Source: Desulfuromonadales bacterium
GTDB taxonomy: Bacteria > Desulfobacterota > Desulfuromonadia > Desulfuromonadales > BM103
Direction: 5' to 3'
DNA: 6,492 nucleotides
NCBI GenBank assembly: GCA_030640215.1
Contig: DAOWJU010000007.1
Location: forward strand, 1-6,492
The notes beneath the pieces were generated by a model. That model searched no databases, was not told the origin of the DNA, and saw only the letters and a program-made list of their open reading frames with translations. The position numbers were made by a program, and so were the translations under genes. Of the stretch, positions 1 through 6,492 are shown in pieces. Numbering within the stretch: position 1 is the first letter of the stretch; each line of letters starts with the position of its first letter.

Positions 1-1
1 A

Positions 2-190
2 ATCAAAGATGTGGTTGGTTTTGAGGGCGGGTTAGAGTTTGATTTAACCAAACCGGACGGGACCATGCGTAAACTGCTTGAGGTGTCGCGGGCTAAAGAG
101 TTGGGCTGGGAAGCGCAGATTTGTCTGTGGGAAGGGATTGAGAAGACTTATCGGTGGTTCTTGGAACATTCAGAGAGTTTTAGGAAATAA
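2..190 (+). CDS. fcl: GDP-L-fucose synthase, C-terminal end (partial, start outside window)
   Basis: Open reading frame entering from the left edge and ending in TAA at 188-190; 62 codons are visible. The product would be GDP-4-keto-6-deoxy-D-mannose 3,5-epimerase/4-reductase, a cytoplasmic NADPH-dependent extended short-chain dehydrogenase that makes GDP-L-fucose. The visible tail carries the family's C-terminal signature: KPDGTMRKLLEVSRAKELGW, followed about ten residues later by a Gly-Ile-Glu-Lys-Thr-Tyr-x-Trp-Phe-Leu-Glu segment, which matches my memory of the E. coli Fcl/WcaG C-terminus closely in order and spacing. The Rossmann glycine motif and the catalytic Ser-Tyr-Lys lie upstream and cannot be checked. 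It sits 17 nt before manC, which makes its precursor, so one operon is likely; gmd would be expected further upstream. A related sugar epimerase/reductase is the only realistic alternative. Confidence 0.88.
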   Translation: MKDVVGFEGGLEFDLTKPDGTMRKLLEVSRAKELGWEAQICLWEGIEKTYRWFLEHSESFRK

Positions 191-207
191 AGTTTTAAGG
201 AACAAAA

Positions 208-1665
208 ATGTCAAATGTAAGCAAAATCGTACCCGTCATATTAAGCGGCGGAGCTGGTACCCGCCTCTGGCCCTTATCCCGTGAACTTTACCCGAAGCAG
301 TTATTGCCGCTGGTTGGTGAGCGGACCATGTTGCAGGAAACAGTGCTGCGTTTATCAGGCCTCGCTGATCTTGGTGCGCCGCTGGTCGTCTGCAACGACG
401 CGCATCGCTTCATGGTCGCCGAACAGTTGCGCCAGGCAGGGCAGGCCGCTGATGCGGTGATCCTTGAGCCGGTCGGACGCAATACGGCTCCGGCTGTGGC
501 GGTGGCTGCTTTGCAGGCGATGGCTGATGGCTCGGATCCCGTTCTGTTGGTGTTACCTGCGGATCATGTCATTCGTGATGCTGCGGCTCTTTGTGACGCG
601 GTCAATGTTGGCGTCGATGTCGTTCAGGACGGTGCGCTCTTGACCTTCGGTATTGTGCCGACTGCTGCGGAAACGGGCTACGGTTATATCCGTGCCGGGA
701 GAAAACACCGGATCGTGGGACGCGGGACGCGGGACGAGAAGACAGCCCCCGGCATCTTCGATGTTCAGCAGTTCGTAGAAAAACCTGACCTTGCGACCGC
801 TGAACAATATTTGCAGAGCGGCGATTATTATTGGAACAGCGGCATGTTCCTGTTTAAGGCCTCTTCATATCTGGATGAGTTGGAAAAACATTCTCCTGAG
901 ATGTTGAGGGCGTGTCGTAAAGCCTGGTCGGCGAAGGTGGCTGATCTCGACTTTACCCGTCTTGATGCTGAAACTTTTGCGGCGTGTCCTGCCGATTCGA
1001 TTGACTACGCGGTGATGGAGAAGACCGAGCGTGCCGTGGTCATACCCCTGGATGCTGGCTGGAGCGATGTCGGCTCCTGGGCTGCACTCTGGGAAGTTGG
1101 CGAACCTGATGATCAGGGCAATGTCACTATTGGTGACGTGGTCAATGTTGATTGTAGCACCAGCTATCTTTATTCAGGGACACGACTTGTGGCTGGAATC
1201 GGTCTGCAAGATACCGTGGTGGTCGAAACGGCTGATGCCATTCTGGTTGCTGCCAAGGACCGCGTGCAGGAAGTCAAGCAGGTTGTTGACCGGCTGAAAA
1301 AGCTTGAGCGTGAAGAATACCTGCTGCATAAGCGGGTCAATCGCCCCTGGGGCGCCTATGAAGGATTGGATGCCGGAGTCGGGTTCCTCGTCAAACGGAT
1401 TACTGTCAACCCTGGTGCCAGTCTTTCCCTGCAGCGTCACCAGCATCGTGCCGAACATTGGGTGGTGGTGCGCGGAAAAGCCGAAGTCACCTGCGAAAAT
1501 GTTATCCAGACCCTTGAGGCGAATCAGTCTGTTTATATACCCAGTGGCGACAAGCATCGTTTGAGTAATCCCGGTGATGAGATTCTGGAAATCATTGAGG
1601 TGCAGACGGGCGAGCACCTGTCGGAAGATGATATTGAGCGCTTCAGTGACCAATATGGTCGTTAG
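208..1665 (+). CDS. manC: Mannose-1-phosphate guanylyltransferase / mannose-6-phosphate isomerase (ManC/AlgA/CpsB family)
   Basis: Bifunctional 485-residue cytoplasmic enzyme that makes GDP-mannose from mannose-1-phosphate and GTP (N-terminal half) and interconverts fructose-6-phosphate and mannose-6-phosphate (C-terminal half). The nucleotidyltransferase signature GGAGTRLWPLSRELYPKQ spans residues 14-31. FVEKPD is at 189-194, YYWNSGMF at 207-214 and DAGWSDVGSW at 282-291. The isomerase half begins near RPWG (379-382) and has the cupin metal site H411-x-H413-x2-E416 within LQRHQHRAEHW (408-418), closed by G423. The length is close to the roughly 480 residues usual for the family. The ATG at 208 is preceded by TAAGGA at 196-201 with a 6-nt gap, and the N-terminus matches the family. 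An odd feature is the charged stretch before FVEKPD (about residues 165-180), part of which is encoded by a 7-bp tandem repeat. The gene lies between fcl and manB and probably shares their transcript. Confidence 0.96.
   Translation: MSNVSKIVPVILSGGAGTRLWPLSRELYPKQLLPLVGERTMLQETVLRLSGLADLGAPLVVCNDAHRFMVAEQLRQAGQAADAVILEPVGRNTAPAVAVAALQAMADGSDPVLLVLPADHVIRDAAALCDAVNVGVDVVQDGALLTFGIVPTAAETGYGYIRAGRKHRIVGRGTRDEKTAPGIFDVQQFVEKPDLATAEQYLQSGDYYWNSGMFLFKASSYLDELEKHSPEMLRACRKAWSAKVADLDFTRLDAETFAACPADSIDYAVMEKTERAVVIPLDAGWSDVGSWAALWEVGEPDDQGNVTIGDVVNVDCSTSYLYSGTRLVAGIGLQDTVVVETADAILVAAKDRVQEVKQVVDRLKKLEREEYLLHKRVNRPWGAYEGLDAGVGFLVKRITVNPGASLSLQRHQHRAEHWVVVRGKAEVTCENVIQTLEANQSVYIPSGDKHRLSNPGDEILEIIEVQTGEHLSEDDIERFSDQYGR
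717..737 (+). repeat. 7-bp tandem repeat (three units) inside manC
   Basis: Three head-to-tail heptamers: GGGACGC (717-723), GGGACGC (724-730) and GGGACGA (731-737), the last with one mismatch. They encode about residues 170-177 of ManC (VGRGTRDE), read across all three frames because the unit is not a multiple of three. Three units total 21 bp, so the reading frame is kept. Compared with my memory of E. coli ManC, the segment between GYGYI and FVEKP is about eight residues longer here, which fits an inserted repeat. Whether this heptamer also occurs elsewhere in the genome cannot be seen from this window. Confidence 0.8.
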
Positions 1666-1716
1666 CTCTTCCCGCCCCTCGGTTTCTCAGCCTCACTTTC
1701 CGGAGAACCCTTCACT

Positions 1717-3066
1717 ATGAAAATATCGTGTTTCAAAGCCTATGATATCCGCGGTCGCATCCCCGATCAACTCAACGAAGATGTCGCCTACCGCATCGGG
1801 CGTGCGTTTGCACAATTCCTGCGTCCCAAAAGTGTTGTGGTTGGCCAGGACATCCGGCCGACCAGTCCGGCGCTGACGGCTGCCTTGATCAAAGGGTTGA
1901 CCGAGGGCGGTGCCGATGTGCTTGATATTGGCCTGTGTGGCACCGAGGAGGTCTATTTTGCCACCTCGCACGCCAAGGCCGATGGCGGCATTATGGTGAC
2001 AGCGAGTCATAATCCGGCGGATTACAACGGTATGAAGCTGGTGCGTGAGGGCAGCCGCCCGATCAGCGGTGATAGCGGTCTCGATCAGGTCCGTCTGCTT
2101 GCAGAGCAGGGTGATTTCGCTTCGCCTGACAAAGTTGGCCAAGTGTCACCTTACGAACATCGGGTTGCTTATATTCGTCATTTACTCAGCTACATCGATG
2201 CTTCTGCCTTGCGACCACTGAAAGTGGTGGTCAATGCTGGTAATGGTTGTGCCGGACCCTTGCTTGACCTGCTGGAAAAGCAGTTGCCGCTGGAGATCAT
2301 CAAAATCTGCCACGAACCGGACGGCTCTTTCCCGAATGGCATCCCCAATCCACTGCTGCCGGAAAATCGGAGTATTACGCGTGACGCAGTCCTTGAACAT
2401 GGTGCTGGACTCGGGATTGCCTGGGATGGTGATTTTGACCGCTGTTTTTTCTTCAACGAGCATGGTGAGTTTATCGAGGGCTACTATATTGTTGGTTTGC
2501 TTGCCGAGGCTTTTCTGGCCACACAGCCGAATGCGAAGATCATTCATGATCCGCGTTTGACCTGGAATACTATCGATATTGTGCAACAGGCAGGTGGCCA
2601 GGCTGTGATGAGCAAGACCGGTCATGCTTTCATCAAGGAACGCATGCGTGCTGAGGATGCTGTTTATGGTGGCGAGATGAGTGCTCATCACTATTTTCGC
2701 GACTTTGCCTACTGCGATAGTGGTATGATTCCATGGTTGCTGGTGGTTGAGCTGATGTGCCGTCAGCGCAAGCTGCTTTCTGAGCTGGTTGGTGAGCGGA
2801 TGCTCAAGTTCCCCGCAAGCGGTGAAATCAACCGGACTCTCAAAGACCCGACGGCTGCGATCGCTGCGATTGAGCAGAAATATGCGTCTGCTGCCCTCAC
2901 AGTTGATCATACTGACGGGCTTTCGGTAGAGTATGAGAATTGGCGCTTTAATCTGCGCATGTCGAATACGGAACCGGTCGTCAGGCTAAATGTTGAGAGT
3001 CGCGGAGATCAGGCGCTTATGGAGGCCAAGACTGGGGAACTGTTGCAGTTTCTTGATGGGGTTTAA
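1717..3066 (+). CDS. manB: Phosphomannomutase (phosphoglucomutase/phosphomannomutase family)
   Basis: 449-residue alpha-D-phosphohexomutase that converts mannose-6-phosphate to mannose-1-phosphate, the step between the two activities of ManC. All four family motifs are visible. The catalytic serine loop TASHNP is at 95-100 with phospho-Ser97. The metal loop DGDFDR is at 237-242 with Asp237, Asp239 and Asp241. The sugar-specificity loop [10 protein letters not shown] starts at 318 with Glu320 and Ser322. The phosphate-binding loop [10 protein letters not shown] is at 415-424. The N-terminal FKAYDIRG is typical, and the length fits bacterial ManB/CpsG (about 450-460). The ATG at 1717 has GGAGA at 1702-1706 with a 10-nt gap. 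The GEMSAHH loop is shared by mannose- and glucose-active members, so additional phosphoglucomutase activity is possible; the manC neighbour favours mannose. Codon use looks like that of its neighbours. Confidence 0.95.
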   Translation: MKISCFKAYDIRGRIPDQLNEDVAYRIGRAFAQFLRPKSVVVGQDIRPTSPALTAALIKGLTEGGADVLDIGLCGTEEVYFATSHAKADGGIMVTASHNPADYNGMKLVREGSRPISGDSGLDQVRLLAEQGDFASPDKVGQVSPYEHRVAYIRHLLSYIDASALRPLKVVVNAGNGCAGPLLDLLEKQLPLEIIKICHEPDGSFPNGIPNPLLPENRSITRDAVLEHGAGLGIAWDGDFDRCFFFNEHGEFIEGYYIVGLLAEAFLATQPNAKIIHDPRLTWNTIDIVQQAGGQAVMSKTGHAFIKERMRAEDAVYGGEMSAHHYFRDFAYCDSGMIPWLLVVELMCRQRKLLSELVGERMLKFPASGEINRTLKDPTAAIAAIEQKYASAALTVDHTDGLSVEYENWRFNLRMSNTEPVVRLNVESRGDQALMEAKTGELLQFLDGV

Positions 3067-3104
3067 TCGAGGCCATAGATATTTTAGACATGATTAGAAG
3101 TTGT

Positions 3105-3131
3105 ATCCTGTTTATCCTGCATATCCCTGTG
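3105..3131 (+). repeat. Degenerate 9-bp direct repeat in the manB-epimerase gap
   Basis: Three consecutive 9-bp units in the 105-nt gap between manB and the epimerase gene: ATCCTGTTT (3105-3113), ATCCTGCAT (3114-3122) and ATCCCTGTG (3123-3131). The common core is ATCCTG, with an extra C in the third unit. It lies about 40 nt upstream of the epimerase start. It could be a dispersed intergenic repeat, a regulator-binding array or a remnant. I see no convincing hairpin or terminator in this gap, and no -35/-10 pair good enough to call. Confidence 0.6.
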
Positions 3132-3171
3132 AGATTATTTTTTTCATTACAGACAGCACCCAAGGTAAATT

Positions 3172-4215
3172 ATGGACCAAAAAATAAAAGTTGATCACCA
3201 ATCCGCGGCTCCTAAAATTCTGGTAACCGGCGCCGCTGGCTTCATAGGCTCCCATCTCTGCCAACGATTGCTGGCACGTGGCGATACGGTCATCGGTCTG
3301 GATAATCTGAACGATTACTATGAAGTCTCGCTTAAGGAAAATCGCCTTAAACGGTTAACTGACAAAGAAAACTTTACCTTTGTAAAATGTGCTCTTGAAG
3401 ATCGAGACGGTATGGAGAAACTCTTTGCCGAGCATAAATTTGACGCAGTGGTTAATCTGGCCGCCCAGGCCGGAGTGCGTTATTCGTTGACCAATCCTCG
3501 GGCTTATGTCGATGCCAATCTGGTTGGCTTCATGAACATCCTTGAGGGGTGTCGACATCAGCAGGTCGGGCATCTGGTTTATGCGTCGTCGTCATCGGTC
3601 TATGGTGCCAATACCAGCATGCCCTTTTCGGTGCACGATAACATTGATCATCCGCTGTCGCTGTACGCAGCAAGCAAGAAGGCCAACGAGTTGATGGCGC
3701 ACACCTATGCACATCTTTACAACTTGCCCTGTACCGGCTTGCGATTCTTTACTGTTTACGGTCCCTGGGGGCGCCCAGATATGGCTCTCTTCCTCTTTAC
3801 CAAGGCGATTCTCGCCGGTGAGCCGATTGATGTTTTCAATCACGGCCGCATGCGACGGGATTTTACCTATATTGACGATATCGTCGAGGGCGTTGTGCGG
3901 GTGACCGATCAGCCAGCACAGCCGAATGCCGAATGGTCTGGCGACAATCCCGATCCTGGCACCAGCATGGCGCCTTATCGAGTCTACAATATCGGCAACA
4001 ACAATCCGGTCGAGTTGATGCATATGATCGAGACACTCGAAAAAGCCCTGGGTAAGGTGGCGGTGAAAAACTTCCTGCCAATCCAGCCTGGTGATGTGCC
4101 TGCCACATGGGCCAACGTAGATGCTTTGAGCACTGATGTTGGCTTTCGACCAGCAACCTCGATCGAAGATGGTATTAGCCGGTTTGTTGAGTGGTATACG
4201 GGGTATTATTCATGA
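3172..4215 (+). CDS. NAD-dependent epimerase, UDP-glucuronate 4-epimerase-like
   Basis: 347-residue extended short-chain dehydrogenase, probably interconverting UDP-glucuronate and UDP-galacturonate in the cytoplasm for surface polysaccharide synthesis. The NAD-binding glycine motif GAAGFIG is at 20-26 and the beta-2 acidic residue is Asp44 in GLDNLNDYY. The catalytic Ser region is ASSSSVYG (138-145) and the Tyr-x3-Lys pair is Y165/K169 in YAASK. The blocks [47 protein letters not shown] and [11 protein letters not shown] are hallmarks of the UDP-glucuronate epimerase group, often annotated as capsular polysaccharide protein CapI, rather than of ordinary GalE. The first ~14 residues (to Pro14) are an extra tail before the Rossmann fold. 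The ATG at 3172 has AAGG at 3162-3165 with a 6-nt gap. The stop codon overlaps the der start. Exact substrate is inferred from family blocks, not proved. Confidence 0.92.
   Translation: MDQKIKVDHQSAAPKILVTGAAGFIGSHLCQRLLARGDTVIGLDNLNDYYEVSLKENRLKRLTDKENFTFVKCALEDRDGMEKLFAEHKFDAVVNLAAQAGVRYSLTNPRAYVDANLVGFMNILEGCRHQQVGHLVYASSSSVYGANTSMPFSVHDNIDHPLSLYAASKKANELMAHTYAHLYNLPCTGLRFFTVYGPWGRPDMALFLFTKAILAGEPIDVFNHGRMRRDFTYIDDIVEGVVRVTDQPAQPNAEWSGDNPDPGTSMAPYRVYNIGNNNPVELMHMIETLEKALGKVAVKNFLPIQPGDVPATWANVDALSTDVGFRPATSIEDGISRFVEWYTGYYS
4200..4203 (+). promoter_or_regulatory. Weak ribosome binding site for der
   Basis: A GGGG run inside the end of the epimerase gene, 8 nt before the ATG at 4212. It supports that ATG over the in-frame GTG at 4191, which would add seven residues (MVYGVLF) absent from the family. 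The match to a Shine-Dalgarno sequence is poor, so initiation by ribosomes finishing the epimerase at the ATGA overlap is likely to contribute. Confidence 0.4.
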
Positions 4216-5525
4216 GTTCAATTGTCGCTATAGTTGGTCGCCCAAATGTGGGTAAATCGACGCTTTTTAACCGCATTATTGGCAGACGTGTGGCCATTGT
4301 TGAAGATGTTCCTGGTGTGACGCGTGATCGTAATTATGCGGAGGTGACTCGCTACGACAAGCGTTTCACTCTGATCGATACTGGCGGTTTTGAACCGGCC
4401 AGTAACGAGCGTCTGCTTTCTCAGATGCGTGAACAGTCACAGTTGGCGATGGAAGAGGCTGATATCATACTCTTCCTGATGGATGGCCGTGAGGGGTTGA
4501 ACCCTGCAGACGAAGAGGTCGCCCACATGCTGCGCCAGGTCGATAAACCGGTGCTGTTTGTGGTCAATAAAGTCGATGGCCCGACTCAGGAAGCAAACCT
4601 TGGCGAGTTTTATGCTCTCGGCGTTGGTGAAATTCACTCGATTGCGGCCGAGCATCGTCTTGGTACGCGTGACCTGGTGGATGAAATTCAGGCATTACTG
4701 CCTGAGCAGGATGCTGATGATGAGGATGTCACTGAGACCCGTCTGGCGATTATCGGTCGGCCCAATGTCGGCAAGTCGTCGCTGGTCAATCGTATGCTCG
4801 GTTTTGAACGGGTGGTCGCCAATCCGACTGCCGGTACGACCCGTGACAGCGTGGATACACCTTTTAACTACAATCAGCGTCGCTATGTTCTGATTGATAC
4901 CGCCGGAATCCGCCGCAAGGGCAGGGTGTCGCAGAAGTTGGAGAAGTACTCGGTCATCCTGGCGTTAAAAGCGATGGACCGTGCGCACATTGCCCTGGTG
5001 GTGATTGATGGTGAAGAGGGCATTACCGATCAGGACCTGACGATTGCTGGCTATGCCCATGAACGCGGGCGGGCAGTGATTCTGGTGGTGAATAAGTGGG
5101 ATCTGGTCAAGAAGGATAACACCACCATGGGTGACTATATCAAGGAGGTGCGTGGGGCTTTTCGCTTCCTTCCTGACAGCCCGATTCATTTTGTCTCCGC
5201 TCTCAGTGGCCAGCGCATCAGCAAAATCATGGCGGATGTGGAGATGGTCAGCGACGAGTTTAACCGCAAGGTGCCGACATCTCAACTCAACAAGCTGTTA
5301 AAAGATGCTGAATATAATCATCAACCGCCCATGTATCGCGGCAAACGTCTCAAGTTCTTCTATATCACCCAGACTGCTGTTCGCCCGCCGACCTTCGTCG
5401 TTTTTGTCAACAAAGCCGATGGCGTTCATTTTTCCTATGAGCGTTACCTGATGAACTGTATGCGTCAGGCCTTTGGTTTTACCGCCTGTCCGATTCGTTT
5501 GAAATTTTCTGATCGTGAGCATTGA
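4212..5525 (+). CDS. der: Ribosome-assembly GTPase Der (EngA)
   Basis: 437-residue GTPase with two tandem G domains, needed for maturation of the 50S ribosomal subunit; cytoplasmic and normally essential. In G domain 1, GRPNVGKS is at 9-16, DTGG at 56-59 and NKVD at 119-122. An acidic linker (DADDEDVTE) follows, and G domain 2 has GRPNVGKS at 182-189, DTAG at 229-232 and NKWD at 294-297. A C-terminal KH-like domain runs from about 350, with the usual closing block [12 protein letters not shown]. The length matches the compact form of the family (about 436-440) rather than the longer enterobacterial one. The ATG at 4212 is chosen because [16 protein letters not shown] is the family N-terminus and because it overlaps the epimerase stop (ATGA, 4212-4215). 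The overlap implies translational coupling. No active-site residue is missing. All that is unusual is its partner gene. Confidence 0.98.
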   Translation: MSSIVAIVGRPNVGKSTLFNRIIGRRVAIVEDVPGVTRDRNYAEVTRYDKRFTLIDTGGFEPASNERLLSQMREQSQLAMEEADIILFLMDGREGLNPADEEVAHMLRQVDKPVLFVVNKVDGPTQEANLGEFYALGVGEIHSIAAEHRLGTRDLVDEIQALLPEQDADDEDVTETRLAIIGRPNVGKSSLVNRMLGFERVVANPTAGTTRDSVDTPFNYNQRRYVLIDTAGIRRKGRVSQKLEKYSVILALKAMDRAHIALVVIDGEEGITDQDLTIAGYAHERGRAVILVVNKWDLVKKDNTTMGDYIKEVRGAFRFLPDSPIHFVSALSGQRISKIMADVEMVSDEFNRKVPTSQLNKLLKDAEYNHQPPMYRGKRLKFFYITQTAVRPPTFVVFVNKADGVHFSYERYLMNCMRQAFGFTACPIRLKFSDREH

Positions 5526-5576
5526 TGGGTTTTATGGCGCTTGACCTTACGGTTTTATCCCACCCTCCTGTTCGTT

Positions 5577-5606
5577 GAGAACCTGCTGTCGTGGAAAACC
5601 TGCTTT
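5577..5606 (+). repeat. Imperfect 13-bp direct repeat upstream of candidate promoter
   Basis: GAGAACCTGCTGT (5577-5589) and GAAAACCTGCTTT (5594-5606) match at 11 of 13 positions, with a shared AACCTGCT core and a 17-bp period. The second copy ends just before the TTGACA at 5609. The placement would suit an activator site, but no known operator consensus is recognised and chance is possible. Confidence 0.4.
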
Positions 5607-5608
5607 AC

Positions 5609-5637
5609 TTGACAACACCCATTGAAGTATATTTATT
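5609..5637 (+). promoter_or_regulatory. Candidate sigma-70 promoter for the PATAN-receiver gene
   Basis: A perfect -35 box TTGACA (5609-5614) is followed after 17 bp by TTTATT (5632-5637), a 4-of-6 match to TATAAT. The stretch from 5625 to 5697 is strongly AT-rich compared with the coding DNA around it. Transcription would begin about 60 nt before the ATG at 5708. The rest of the 182-nt gap (5526-5707) shows no ORF, no convincing rho-independent terminator after der, and no sigma-54 GG-N10-GC pair. The -10 box is weak, so the call is moderate. Confidence 0.5.
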
Positions 5638-5698
5638 TCTATTTAATTTCCGATTGTTACGTCACATTTATGTCCCTTTTTAATATTGATGTTTTTAC

Positions 5699-5704
5699 GA
5701 AGAG
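5699..5704 (+). promoter_or_regulatory. Closely spaced ribosome binding site for the PATAN-receiver gene
   Basis: GAAGAG lies only 3 nt before the ATG at 5708, closer than usual. The start is still secure: an in-frame TGA at 5687-5689 and no alternative start codon between it and 5708 leave no room for an upstream start, and the protein begins with a family-like N-terminus. Confidence 0.4.
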
Positions 5705-5707
5705 CTT

Positions 5708-6492
5708 ATGAGTCTTGTTGGTAACCTAGAAGATCTCGGCCTGGGGGAAATTCTCCAGATTGTCAGCTTGAGCCGTAAGTCCGGCGTGTTGCAGTTAACC
5801 AGCCGCGAACGGGAAGGGCGCGTGATCTTTTATGATGGCCAGGTCATTCGTGCGTCGGCTTCCACCCACCCGGAAAACCTCGGCGATCTTGTCCTGCGTG
5901 CGGGCATGGCCGACATGGAGACCCTCAAAAAGGCTCTGGTCATCCAGCAGGAAAGCGATGATGAACGCCGTATCGGCGATGTCCTGGTCAGTGATTTCGG
6001 AGTTGATCGCGAGGACATTGAGAAGGCAGTTCGTGAACAGGTTGAAAAGGTTGTCTATAGTTTTTTCAGCTGGGATGAAGGCTCTTTCTCTTTTGAACTG
6101 GGCGATCCCGGTGAATTGGCGGCCACCAACCTGAACCCTCTGCAATTCATGCTCGACAGTGGTCTCAACCCGCAATGGCTGGCGATGGAAGGTAGCCGTC
6201 TACTTGATGAGAGACGCCATCGCGGCGAAACTGACGATGAACAAGGCGAATCTCTGGTCGATATCGATCAGCTGTTGGCTGAAGTCAAGGGTGAGACCGT
6301 CGCTGGCAAATCTGTGGCCTCAGCTACTGAGAGTCAGTTGCCGGCTCACCGGTTTATCGTTGTTGACGATGATCCGGACACGGCCGAGCGAATCGCTACA
6401 CTGCTCCAGGAGCGCAAGGCCCAGGTTCACGTTTACACCAACTATGTCTCCTTTTTAGAGGCGGTTGATGGGGCTGATCCACAATCGACAAC
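5708..6492 (+). CDS. PATAN (DUF4388) domain protein with C-terminal response-regulator receiver domain (partial, runs off right edge)
   Basis: 261 complete codons are visible without a stop. The N-terminus MSLVGNLEDLGLGEILQIVS, then KSGVLQL, GRVIFYDGQVIRAS and LGDLVLRAG (58-66), is typical of the PATAN/DUF4388 domain, named after cyanobacterial PatA. A second similar helix block, IGDVLVSDFGVDREDIEKAV, starts at 89, and FSWDEGSFSFEL closes the domain near 130. A hydrophilic linker (about 150-213) leads to the start of a CheY-like receiver: RFIVVDDDPDTAERIATLL from 215, with the acidic pocket Asp220/Asp221. The phospho-acceptor Asp and any output domain lie beyond the window. No signal peptide or membrane segment is seen, so it should be cytoplasmic. 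It is separated from der by 182 nt with its own candidate promoter. PATAN proteins are linked to signalling and surface behaviour; a specific role here is not deducible. Confidence 0.88.
   Translation, partial: MSLVGNLEDLGLGEILQIVSLSRKSGVLQLTSREREGRVIFYDGQVIRASASTHPENLGDLVLRAGMADMETLKKALVIQQESDDERRIGDVLVSDFGVDREDIEKAVREQVEKVVYSFFSWDEGSFSFELGDPGELAATNLNPLQFMLDSGLNPQWLAMEGSRLLDERRHRGETDDEQGESLVDIDQLLAEVKGETVAGKSVASATESQLPAHRFIVVDDDPDTAERIATLLQERKAQVHVYTNYVSFLEAVDGADPQST

Noticed and set aside
78..284. Forward 68-codon frame spanning the fcl end and manC start
   Set aside because: Arginine/lysine-rich out-of-frame translation overlapping two well-supported genes.
1174..1653. Antisense open frame (159 codons) opposite the manC isomerase half
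   Set aside because: It overlaps a conserved domain completely, has no family motif, and has no independent promoter or ribosome site that I can see.
1693..2142. Antisense open frame (149 codons) across the manC-manB junction
   Set aside because: Most of it is the complement of the manB N-terminal domain; no recognisable protein features.
2182..2910. Long antisense open frame (242 codons) opposite manB
   Set aside because: It lies wholly inside a gene with all catalytic motifs intact; its translation shows no recognisable domain and it fits a shadow frame produced by the codon bias of manB.
3085..3124. Sigma-70 promoter in the manB-epimerase gap (TAGACA or TTGTAT as -35)
   Set aside because: No acceptable -10 hexamer at 16-18 bp from either candidate.
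4191..4211. GTG at 4191 as the start of der
   Set aside because: It would add seven residues not seen in the family; ATG at 4212 gives the standard N-terminus and a typical ATGA overlap.
5526..5562. Possible terminator after der (TGGG at 5526-5529 with CCCA at 5559-5562; repeated GGTTTTAT)
   Set aside because: The pairing is only 4 bp with a long loop and no U-tract in the right place; the GGTTTTAT copies are direct rather than inverted.
5571..5583. Small hairpin GTTC-GTTGA-GAAC in the der downstream gap
   Set aside because: A 4-bp stem without a following T-run is too weak to call a terminator.
5535..5606. Sigma-54 promoter upstream of the PATAN-receiver gene
   Set aside because: TGG-containing stretches are present but none has the GG-N10-GC spacing.

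Overview
This 6.5 kb window of ordinary chromosomal DNA has all its genes on the + strand. The mix of genes suggests a Gram-negative, delta-type proteobacterium, most likely of the Desulfuromonas/Geobacter/Pelobacter group. The grounds are the style of the Der and UDP-glucuronate-epimerase proteins and the PATAN (DUF4388) plus receiver protein at the right end. This placement is by recollection of protein families, not by a search.

Layout. Positions 2-190 hold the last 62 codons of a GDP-L-fucose synthase gene (fcl). After 17 nt comes manC (208-1665), a bifunctional mannose-1-phosphate guanylyltransferase / mannose-6-phosphate isomerase. After 51 nt comes manB (1717-3066), a phosphomannomutase. 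A 105-nt gap holding a degenerate 9-bp direct repeat leads to a UDP-glucuronate 4-epimerase-like gene (3172-4215). Its stop overlaps the start of der (4212-5525), the two-GTPase-domain ribosome-assembly factor, in an ATGA junction. A 182-nt AT-rich gap with a candidate promoter separates der from a PATAN-domain/receiver-domain regulator (5708 to beyond the right edge).

How the genes work together. ManC (C-terminal half), ManB and ManC (N-terminal half) convert fructose-6-phosphate to mannose-6-phosphate, mannose-1-phosphate and GDP-mannose. Fcl performs the last step from GDP-4-keto-6-deoxymannose to GDP-L-fucose; the partner dehydratase gmd would be expected just upstream, outside the window. 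The epimerase supplies UDP-galacturonate. Together this is a nucleotide-sugar supply block for LPS O-antigen, capsule or exopolysaccharide. Der is a housekeeping gene placed at its end, and the PATAN-receiver gene appears to be a separate transcription unit.

The sequence shows no mobile element, CRISPR array, tRNA or rRNA, and no convincing undescribed system. The points most worth a second look are a 7-bp tandem repeat inside manC that encodes an apparent extra charged loop, the 9-bp repeat before the epimerase gene, the translational coupling of der to a surface-sugar gene, and a direct repeat next to the candidate promoter.
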